The translations under genes and the position numbers were made by a program. A stretch of 64,000 bases of DNA from Candidula unifasciata (lineage: Eukaryota > Mollusca > Gastropoda > Stylommatophora > Geomitridae): contig CAJHNH020002811.1 in assembly GCA_905116865.2 (NCBI GenBank), forward strand, positions 7,501 to 71,500, read 5' to 3'. The first letter of the stretch is position 1, and every line of letters begins with the position of its first letter. Shown here piece by piece: positions 47,701 through 59,700 of the stretch. Under the pieces are notes generated by a model, which did no database searches, had not been told where the DNA came from, and was given only the letters and a program-made list of their open reading frames with translations.

Positions 47701-50700
47701 AACTAAATACAACATATGACTTACAAAAGCATTCAGTTTGATAGGTTCCATTGGATCAGAAGATATAGGACTCAAACTGTTGTCCACAGCCTTGACATAT
47801 TCTTTCATCACTCGCAGTCTCAGTCTGGCCAGGTCTCGCTGGAATGTTCTATGTATGGCTGTTAGTTGAAGATATTTCACAATAAACAAAATATCCTCTG
47901 ACACACACAATGTCACTACTTTAGTTGGGAGAAATTAATTCTTTAGTGGGAGGATATTAGACTTCAAAACATTAACTTGTGAACACCCTTTAATCACCTT
48001 CAATCAACAGGTCCTTCACAAAATGTCACTCTCATTACAGCATGCCTTCAAGTCTCTCTTTCTCTAGCCAGTTCTCAGGCCCTATGTGCTTTCATAGCCA
48101 ATACATCTTCAATGTCCTTAATCCACCTTTGCAGCGGTCTCCCCCTGCCTCATTTTCAATATACTGTACCCTCCACCGCAGTTCTCTTCAGGCCACCATG
48201 ACATTTAGCACGGCCAAAATGCCTCGGGACAGGGTGCTGTTTATGAGCCAATTCTTCTCGATGCTTAGATCATGTAAATTCAATAAGTTATTATTTATAG
48301 GTGCATTAAATTGCGCCAAGGTTGAACAGTAGCATAGCCAGCATATCTATATGTTGGTCTGGTGGTGCTAGTTCCGAATCTCCAGTTAAGTATATTTGGA
48401 AAGTGACATGGGTTCCCGGGTTGATCCAGAACATGTACTGGGTAGTGAAGGCAACCAACACAATATTAACCATAGATTAGCCCACTGATTGCTGACTGGT
48501 CTACAAAAATATGACGCTAGCACCCTACAAAACATGTCAAAGCAAGAAAGAACAAATACATTAGAGTGTATTTCCCTTACAGCAGAGGTTCCCAGTTAGA
48601 TAAGCCAGTGAACCCCCCTTCTAATTTTCAAACATCTATCATGGATCTCATAGATTTAATAGTCATGTTAAAAATTGAAAAAAAAAAAAATTATCTACAT
48701 TCGAATTGTAAAAACAAAAAAGGGTTAAGGTTTTGTTTGAAATGATATCACAGACACCTTAAATATGTTCCACAGATCCCCAGGGGTCCATGTACCACTA
48801 ATTGGGACTCACTGCTCTAGACCAGTGGCTCTCAACCTTCCTAATACTGCGACCCTTTATTACAGTTTCCTCATGTTGTGGTGACCCAAAAACAATTATT
48901 TTCCTTCATAACTTGTTTGAATATGTGTTTTCCGATGATCTAAGGTGACTCATGAAAAGGCCGTTCGACCCAAAAAAGGGTCGCAAACTGCAGGTTGAGA
49001 ACGGCTTGTCTAGAGGACTCGGCAAACCAACCCCAGCATCTCTTGGCTGTTTGTGGTTTCACTAGACAATTTGACATTCAGTAGTTTGTCACAGCTCTCT
49101 GAATGGTTGGCTCTTGATACCATTTTTGAAATCAATTCAACATGGTCTGCTGTTAAATCATCCCAGATGGAACTGAACCAGGTATCCCAGAATCACAAAT
49201 CATGTTCACAACCCCTATAACACAGACGGAGATAAACAGAAAAAGGTTTTTAAAAAAATGTGTTTTAACTTAGGAGATATTTCTTTTACTGATATGAGAG
49301 TGCTTCAAAATGAACATCAAAGGGACTACAAGTTCTTCCTCCTCTTCCGTGTTTACCTTATCACTTTGCTGACCAGCATTCCGGTGCATCCCTGTCTTCC
49401 ATTACCGAGCGTTTTTGCAGATATATTTCAAAATAACTGGCTTTTTAATCAAATTCGTTATAAATTTAAAAAATGAGTAAGCTTTTGAAACCTTTAGAAC
49501 ACCATTATGAATGGTTGCTGCACATGAAAGGAAAAAAAGATATATTATGCAAATATGGCATGATCATGGTGGCCATCTTAAATATGTTTGGTTATTTATA
49601 GAAATTTCAGGATATTTTTTTTTAAATCAACAACATTTTCCAGTTTTGAGCCGGTTTACAACACACTCCCATACTAACCTGAAGGCCTATGAATGCCTAA
49701 ATGTCAACTGCCTCAGTATGATCCCAAGTGAGCTTTCATTGCCACATTTGCTGGCAAAGTCAGAATCATCTATACTACGAGTCAGGTTTTTGTCATCAGA
49801 CTTGATAAAAAGGCTTATTATGACTTGTAACAAAAATTAACAAAATTTTGCTGAAAACAATGCTTGTAACAGCTCTAAATAATACTAATCCTAGGTGCAG
49901 CAATCTTTGAATAATACAAATACCCAGATGAAACTTCATTCAAATACTATGAGTAAGGTCATCTATTTGCATTCTAGATGTCGTTAGTTCGATGATAGTC
50001 ACATTTGGTAACCAAGGAACAGACCAGAAATTTGACGATCATCAAATTTGGTCAGCAAAGTGTTAAAGGGGTGGTTGGCACATTATTTTGTGGTTTACAG
50101 ACAAGCTATGATATCTGTGCCTTTTGACCCTGCACGTCAGATTTCAGCAAATCCGTAATTAGTTGTCTTTTATGAGATGGCCCTATATGCCTAAAATGCA
50201 AATAGGCGTGGAAAAGAGTCCTTTTCTTTATTTTATTTTCAACACATGTTTGCTAAGGGACAGTGGGTATGTTTTTTTCTCTCGCTTATCCCCTGGTAAA
50301 ACACACAGGCCATAGATCCGAGACAACAAAGGAACAAAATATACAGAAACATAAGTTTCAAGTCACATACCTACAGCATGCTCCCGTTCCCTCTGTGTCT
50401 GATCCACAAACAATTTGGTTTTCTTTGGCACATTTAGCTTGACACTTTGTGCTTTGGGAGGCCCAGCAGAAATGTCTTTCTCATCAAAATTTGCAGTTCT
50501 CTTCAAGATTTTCACATAAAGCCCTCCACCTGTAAAGACAAATTATATTTCCACCAAAGTTTCCACACAGATATGACACGCAAGTACAGGTAAGTGATCT
50601 ATTGGTGATGACCTATAAGTGATGTCCTAGGATTCATAAATGATGAGTTATGGGACATAGGTGATGACCTCTGATCTCTGGGTGATGATCTCTGACATCT

Positions 50701-53700
50701 AGGTGATGGCCTATGACCTCTAAGTAATGAACTATCATTTCTGGGTGACGATCTGTGATCACATTAATGACCTGTGACCTCTAGTGATGACATATGACCT
50801 GTAGGTGATACCTTGGGATCCCTAACTGATGATCTGTGATCCCAAGGTCAGATTACCTGCGGTCTCTAGTTCAGACAGTTAAATATTGACTTGTGATCCA
50901 CAGATGATGACCTTTCATCTCTAGATGATGACCTATGATCGCTGGGTGATGACCTGTGGCCTCTAGGTGATGACTTATCATCTACAGACAATGACCTATT
51001 TTTTTAGGTGATGACCTATCATCTCCAGGTGATAACCTATGATCTCTGGGTGATGACCTGTGACCTCTAGGTGATTACCTATTACCTACAGACAATGACC
51101 TATTATTTCTAGGTGATTACCAACATGCTCTACACGTGACCAGTTTAAACTGAGGACTTACATTTTGCAGACATCACCAGTGTGCCATCCTCTCTACCAA
51201 ACTTGCCAAAGCACATGCCCGTAATGACATCGTCCATCTTGATCACATCCACAAGAAACTTCTCCTTGTAGATATGGACTTCCTTGTTGCTAAGAGCAAC
51301 GAGAACTGCTGTAAAACTTTTGGGCTTATAATCAATGACTTCCAGTGTAGTGATGCTCGCTGGCAGGCGGACCGTCCACAGTCTTTTACCCTGACGATTA
51401 CAATTTATGTGTTTAATTAACTTGTCTTTTTCAACACTGAAAATACAGTTAAGCCTTATTTATTAAATCTGTTACCATGACAAAGATTTTGGAAATTCTG
51501 ATCATTAGTTGTGTTTTCAAGCCTAACAAATATTTTGAAAACTACAAGCTGACTTTACCTGACAAGTTCAAAATGCTTTAACTCTTTGAGGCCCACACGA
51601 CGGTGTGAGCGTTGTTTGAGAGGGTTCCGTTTTGCCCAAACAAAGGTGTCATCGTCACTTATGAGTCCCTTAAATTTTGCTTCGCACGCGGCTTCGTACT
51701 AGTTTCTAATGTTTGGAGGTACGATTTAACTTTTCAGGGAAAGTCACTCTGCCGAAATCCTTTTAGTTTCATTTCCTGGACTAAACCACACTAAGATAAT
51801 TTAAGAGAAAACACAGAAAATTTTTTTTTCAGCAGTTTATTTTCTAAGTTCGTTTTTGAGTGCCAAAAATACCAATGTTCCAACTACAAGTACAGGTCGC
51901 AGAATGAGTCTTTTCTGCTGCCGAAGCTCTGAAATTGTTTCAGTTAGATGTTCTTAATTGTGATAATGATAATAAACATTTAGATTTTTCGGAAAGTGAT
52001 TTGGACGGTGAATTTTCACCAGTGAAGCTGAGCGATCAGCTGTTCGGAATCTAGTGATTCTGATGAGTTAATTACACAGACAATGTCCCATACTACCGTA
52101 TTTATGATGTAAGAGAAGGAAAGTGCTCTAAACAAAGAGACAGTACTATACTATGGCTAAGCTACACTAAAATCATCGCGGCTACAGTCTGTAAATAACT
52201 GTACAAAGTAAATAGTAAATAGTGTGTGTGTAATGGCTAATTTTTCTGCCATTTTTTCTCTGAAATTTTGCTCAGCACTCTGTGAGAACTAAGAGCTCCA
52301 GAGTGCTAAACTTACCCAGAAAGTTATTATAACTTTGGAATATGTTAGGAAATTGAACAAACTTTGAAGTTTTGTTCTCAAGTTTGGATATTCGCTACTC
52401 TTGTGGCTGCAACACCATGGTAAGTGAAGAATTTTTTTTGGTTAAATGTTGTCCTTGTGAAATTAACACCTGCTGAATTCTTCTTTCACACTAACTATAA
52501 CAAAATTAAACAAACACTTATCATCGGATTCAAAATGTACATTCATTTCTCTTTTAAAAGATATACACTTTTTATAGGGATTAGAAGTATATTACAATCT
52601 CTACAGCCTTTCTTGTGCACCCTCCCCTCTGCCATTTTTGTAAAGAGAAATTAATTTGGGCCAAGTCTGTCAAAATTCATGGGCATTAAAGAGTTGAGCG
52701 GCAGGTAAAAGCCTAACCCATAGTTTTGAGCTAAATATTTTTTTACATCAGGCTGTAAGTTGCTGTGCCAACAGTACATTCTTCTAATATGAAAATCCAC
52801 ACAGATGCCAACAAACAGTAGACCAAAGCAAGCAAAGATGTACAGACCAGGTGGGAAGCAAAGCAGAGGCCAACCATGCAAATGGTGGGTAGAGGAAACA
52901 AAAGAGTTCCTGGGAATCCTTATTTATGAAGCACAAAAACTGACACTTTCTCATAAATTATACTTCACCTCGACAACGCAATGAATGAAAGGATCAAGAT
53001 GAGAATGAGATGAGATGACACATACACACATGCACACGCATGCTCACACACACATACATGTACCACTTTCTGTAATAGTTTCTCTTATAAACATGGTGTA
53101 GGCACATGCTATACTAGACCAATAAATATATGTCAGGGATGTGACGGTTTCAAAAGTAGGTCAGGAGACTTCAAGATTATTTGACAAATCAAAATTTAAA
53201 AGATAAACTGTCATCCACAACCACAAATTAACAACCAGAAGAAACAATGAACTATCATCTATATCCCAAGTCTAGATAGCGCTGTCAGATCTCTGTGTGT
53301 GGCAATAGCTTCAGATGACCTGTTATCTTCTACAAACCAGTCTGTCTAGCTTATATCGCAGTATAAAGTGTCATCCATACAGTGGCAAGGCGGGATCAAT
53401 TTTCAGGTCCAAGTGTTAGTAGGTAACGACTACACTGGAAAGGGTATCAAGTGATATTGCAACCTAAGACTGGGGGGGGGTGTTGCCCCTCACACCTTGG
53501 ATTATAGCAATGTAAAATGTCATCCATACAACCTAAGATGGGAGGTGTGGCACTTCACACCTTCACTGTGTAGCAATGTAAAGTATCATCCATACAACCT
53601 AAGACTGGCAGCTGTGGCACTTCATTCCTTGGATGTTTATCAATGTAAAGTGCCACTCATGCAACCAAAAGAATGGAAGTGATAACCTTCGATATTTAGC

Positions 53701-56700
53701 TGTGCAAAGTGTCATCTTTGTAACGTGAGAAGATAGGTTTTGCCCTACATACCTTGGATGTATAGCAATGTAAAGTGTCATCCATGCAACCAACATAAAT
53801 GTTTTTGTTGATTCTCTCCATCCCGACAGGTTGTGAGTTGAGCTCTATCATGTTTTTTGCAACATCTTTGCTGCCTCTAGGAATAACAGAAATTAATTAT
53901 TAAAAACCATTAATCTTTCAGTTATATATTTAACTAGAACAGGACTAGAGTCCAGAAGTGGATGAACAACCATAACTTTCTGCCAGAGTTTAAAGCTGGT
54001 GAATGCAAAGAAGAAGAAAAATATCTTTAACATATTGATTATTTTAGAAAATTAACCATTAGTTGTTGTTTCTGAAAATTTTTTGTAAGCAGACTGGTGG
54101 TCCACAAGAGGAAGATGAGAATCTAGCATAAGCAAATCAAAGAAACCCCATTCAACCATCTGACAAAGTTACATAAGGGCACCTCTATGGTTACTAAGTA
54201 ACCTGCAGTCCAATGCAGGTGAGTCTAACAAAACAAATCAGAATTTCACCTTTTCAAAGTGTAGACACGTCCATTTCTGCAGGCAACCACGATACGATAG
54301 TCAACATCAAACAGACCAGTGACACTGATAAACACTGGAACACTTGGCAGCTCCATCTGTTGATATAATCACAAGATGAAATGTCAATGAAGAAAACCAA
54401 GAACCGAGGAAGAAATCAAACAGATAACCAGCTTTTTAGACAGGACTGTCATTCATCTACCTAACAAACTCAGAAAGGCATACTGATAAAGGTGGAGAAA
54501 GGTATGCTCCGTTTAGAGTGGCAAGCATTACTTCAGAGGCCCTCGTAGTAGGAAACCTTTGGATCTTTTCTCAGGGCAAGCAGGTGTGTTGGGAAAGAAA
54601 TGCACTGAGTACGATGCACAGTGAGTGCCCAATGGTCTATACAAATAAGAGTCTAGCACCATATGTCCAAAGAACCACTGATGTAAAAAAAAAAAAGGTC
54701 CCTTACTTTTACTTACTTTTACAACAGTTTAGATTCTAACAGCACATTAACACTTTTACTTACTTTTACAACAGTATAGGTTCTAACAGAACATTAACAC
54801 TTTTACTTACTTTTACAACAGTATAGGCTCTAACAGCACATTAACACTTTTACTTACTTTTACAACAATATAGGTTCTAACAGAACATTAACACTTTTTT
54901 TTACTTTTACAACAGTATAGGCTCTAACAGCACATTAACACTTTTACTTACTTATACAACAGTTTAGATTCTAACAGCACATTAACACTTTTACTTACTT
55001 ATACAACAGTTTAGATTCTAACAGCACATTAACACTTTTACTTACTTATACAACAGTTTAGATTCTAACAGCACATTAACACTTTTACTTACTTATACAA
55101 CAGTTTAGATTCTAACAGCACATTAACACTTTTACTTACTTATACAACAGTTTAGATTCTAACAGCACATTAACACTTTTACTTACTTATACAACAATAT
55201 AGGTTCTAACAGCACATTAACACTTTTACTTACTTATACAACAATATAGGTTCTAACAGCACATTAACACTTTTACTTACTTATACAACAATATAGGTTC
55301 TAACAGCACATTAACACTTTTACTTACTTTTACAACAGTATAGGCTCTAACAGCACATTAACACTTTTACTTACTTATACAACAGTTTAGATTCTAACAG
55401 CACATTAACACTTTTACTTACTTATACAACAATATAGGTTCTAACAGCACATTAACACTTTTACTTACTTATACAACAATATAGGTTCTAACAGCACATT
55501 AACACTTTTACTTACTTTTACAACAGTATAGGTTCTAACAGCACATTAACACTTTTACTTACTTTTACAACAGTATAGCTTCTAACAGCACATTAACACT
55601 TTTACTTACTTTTACAACAGTGTAGGTTCTAACAGCACATTAACACTTTTACTTACTTTTACAACAGTATAGGTTCTAACAGAACATTAACACTTTTACT
55701 TACTTTTACGACAGTATAGGTTCTAACAGCACATTAACACTTTTACTTACTTTTACAACAGTATAGGTTCTAACAGCACATTACCACTTTTACTTACTTT
55801 TACAACAGTGTAGGTTCTAACAGCACATTACCACTTTTACTTACTTTTACAACAGTGTAGGTTCTAACAGCACATTAACACTTTTACTTACTTTTACAAC
55901 AGTATAGGTTCTAACAGCACATTAACACTTTTACTTACTTTTACAACAGTGTAGGTTCTAACAGCACATTAACACTTTTACTTACTTTTACAACAGTGTA
56001 GGTTCTAACAGCACATTAACACTTTTACTTACTTTTACAACAGTATAGGTTCTAACAGCACATTAACACTTTTACTTACTTTTACAACAGTATAGGTTCA
56101 AACAGAATATTAACACTTTTACTTACTTTTACAACAGTATAGGTTCAAACAGAATATTAACACTTTTACTTACTTTTACAACAGTATAGGTTCAAACAGC
56201 ACATTAACACTTTTACTTACTTTTACAACAGTGTAGGTTCTAACAGCACATTAACACTTTTACTTACTTTTACAACAGTATAGGTTCTAACAGCACATTA
56301 ACACTTTTACTTACTTTTAAAACAGTATAGGTTCTAACAGCACATTAACACTTTTACTTACTTTTACAACAGTGTAGGTTCTAACAGCACATTAACACTT
56401 TTACTTACTTTTACAACAGTGTAGGTTCTAACAGCACATTAACACTTTTACTTACTTTTACAACAGTTTGGGACTGAGCCTCGAGAGGCAGGGGGTAAGA
56501 AGTGTTGGTGTTGTGGGTAGTGGGTTCCCCCCCTTACTTCACCCTAGGTCTAGTGAATATCTGTTCACGAAAGGAGCGTCCATTGTGGTGTCAGCCTCTT
56601 GACCTAGCAAAACCTCTCTTACCTCAAGACCATTGTGCGTGGCGAAGAGTCACAGCCTCCCCGAGGTAGTCCCGGTAACTGGGGGTGCGAATCCCCAGGC

Positions 56701-59700
56701 AAAACACAATGGATCTAGAGGAGCAAACCTCGATAATAAACCCGGTGCACCACACCGTACTGCCCCCTGTGGGAGGGAAGGAGCCAGAGGTGTGCTGAAC
56801 AGTCTTAGGAATGGAAACAAGTATGCTAACCCCCCTGAATACCGGAAACTATCGTGAAGGCACAGGGACTCAGGACGTGACGATCCAGTTGCCCCAACTA
56901 CTCATGCTTAGGCCATGCTTAGAGACATGAAGAGCTCAGCGAAACCTGCAGGCAATCTGGTGGCGGGGAATGAGCACACTGTGAGCCCCACCTTAGCTAC
57001 GTGTAAAAGGGAAAGGCAGAAACACAACCCATATTTCCTTTAGAACTGGTACAGGGCATTTCTAGCTGCTGCCCGGGGAGGTAGGTAATCCACAGACACC
57101 CCAGCACCACAATGCCATGAATATGTCAAAATTTAAGAATACATACGAGATCGGTCGTCGCCTCGTCTATCAAGGCCCGCGCCAGACAGTGGGAAACCAG
57201 GCTGTCATGTGCGAAAAATTGGCTACTGGAAAATTTGAAATAAATAGGGAAAACAGACACCCCAGGAGGAGGAAAGAGTGGGAGGGAGAGCAAAAAGAAC
57301 TCAGACAGCACAGCAAAAAATACACAGATGCTCAATATTCTGCAGCTGAACATCTGTGGAATAAGAAATAAGAAACTTGAACTTGCCAAACTGCTAAACA
57401 ACCACAGGGTACACGTGGCTGCCCTACAAGAAACCCTGCATAAAGACTCTGATCTGCATCTCACTGGATATACTAGTTATGCCTGTAAGTGCAATGACTG
57501 CCGGGGCATAGTGACCTATATCAGAAATGACATACAAGGAGATGTAACAATGCTGTCGACATCTCACCCTACAGATGTGCAAAAAATAACTATCTGGCAC
57601 AATGGAAGCAAATACACGATATACAACGTGTACAGCCCACCTCAGACAACATGCAACATACCAGAACTATACAAGACACAGTACCATAAAACCCTTCTTG
57701 TTGGTGACTTCAACGGACACTCGCCACGTTGGGGTTACCCTGACTACAATAGCACAGGGAAGTACATCGAAGATACTTGTGAAACAACTAACCTATTAGT
57801 GCTGCAGGACACAGAGTCTACACCTACACTGTTACACAGGGCCCACCTATCTCTCAGCAGACCAGACCTGACCATCTGCTCATCCGACTTAGCAGACGCA
57901 AGCTATCCCCAAGTCCTGGACGACATAGGAAGTGACCACAAACCTATACTCACAACTGTAAGCACCACCCCTAAATTACGCTTCAAGCAGAGAACCCGTT
58001 GGAATTTCCGAAAAGCAAACTGGAAACTATTTCAGGAAACATCTGACTGCCTCCTGGGAAGAATTGACAACAGCTGTGTGGAAACTTTTTGTGAAGACAT
58101 AACACAAGCAATCTTGAATGCAGCGTCGAAAGCCATCCCAAGGGGCAGCCGGAAGGCATATAAACCTTTTTGGAATCAAGAAATTCAAAATACTATATCT
58201 GAAAGGAATAAAGCAAGAATATTTCTCGAAACTGCACGTTCAACAGAAACAAAGATCCAATACAATAAAGCATGTGCCAGAGTAAAGCTTGTAGTTAATA
58301 AGGCTAAAAGAGATAAATGGACAGAAACTTGCTCCAACTTAGACCTTAGACAGAATGGAAATAAAGCATGGACTTTAGTTAAAAACCTCTCCGGAGAAAG
58401 TAGAAGGGTGAACCCAAAACCAGTGACAGATGGGAGTAAGACAATCACTGAAGACAAGAAGAAAGCAGAACATTTCAATCATTATTTTGCCTCGGTTAAC
58501 AGAGCAGGTAAGCTGTCAGAACTCGATAGAACACAGCTCTCTCAGTTGAAGAAACAAGAGAGAGCTCCAACAGCCAGCGACTCCCTTTTTGAAAATGAAT
58601 TTAGCATGGATGAATTAGAGCAAGCCCTGAAGAAATTAAAACCTAGAAAATCTCCAGGCCCAGATAAGATCCACAACGAAATGCTGCTACATCTTGGCCG
58701 GTCTGGGAGAGAAGTAGTTCTCAGGCTTATTAATAAAACTTGGAGGTCAAGCAAACTTCCAAGGGCATGGAGGAATGCATATATCGTCCCCATCCTTAAA
58801 ACCAAAAAGCCTCCAGATGACCCCAAAAGCTACCGCCCGATATCCTTAACATCATGCTTGGGCAAAGTTGCAGAAAGAATGATAAACAGGCGCTTATATT
58901 GGTTCCTTGAGAGTTCTGGTGTTCTATGCCATGAACAGGCAGGCTTCAGAACCAACAGCTGCACAGAAGACCAGCTGTTCAGACTGACACAAAGAATACA
59001 TGATGGCTTCCAGAATAAGAAACACACAGTGGCAGTCTTTGTCGACCTCCAGCAGGCCTATGACAGAGTATGGAGAAAAGGTCTCCTGATGAAGATGATG
59101 AGCATAGGAATACATGGCAGATTGTATAACTGGGTGAAATACTTCCTGATAGATAGAACAATCCAGACTAAGATGCACAACGCAATCTCTTCTAAAGAAG
59201 TCTTGGAGGAGGGCTTGCCACAAGGCTCATCATTGAGCTGTACACTATTCCTAATCTTTATCAATGACCTGCCAGAACAAATCAAGGCCGAAAAAGCCTT
59301 GTACGCTGATGACCTAGCAATATGGCAGAGTCATGAAAATGTGGAAAGTGGAGCCCAAAGACTGAATGGAGACCTTAGAAGACTGCATGATTACTGCCAA
59401 AGATGGAAACTCAAGATTAACTGTGCAAAGACGGTCTACACAATCTTTACCAAAAGCCACCAAGTAGCAAGGAAGAATATTAACCTGAGGTTAGACAAAC
59501 ACCAAGTGATGAAAGAAGAGCATCCCACATACCTTGGAGTCACACTTGACCCGCAGCTCAGCCTCAAGAACCATATTGAAAACATCAGGAATAAGGCATT
59601 GAGGCGGTTACAGTTATTAAAGAGACTTGCAGGTACATCATGGGGATCAGACAAGGAAACTCTGAGGGGCTTATACCTAGGATATGTTCGCTCTGTGATA

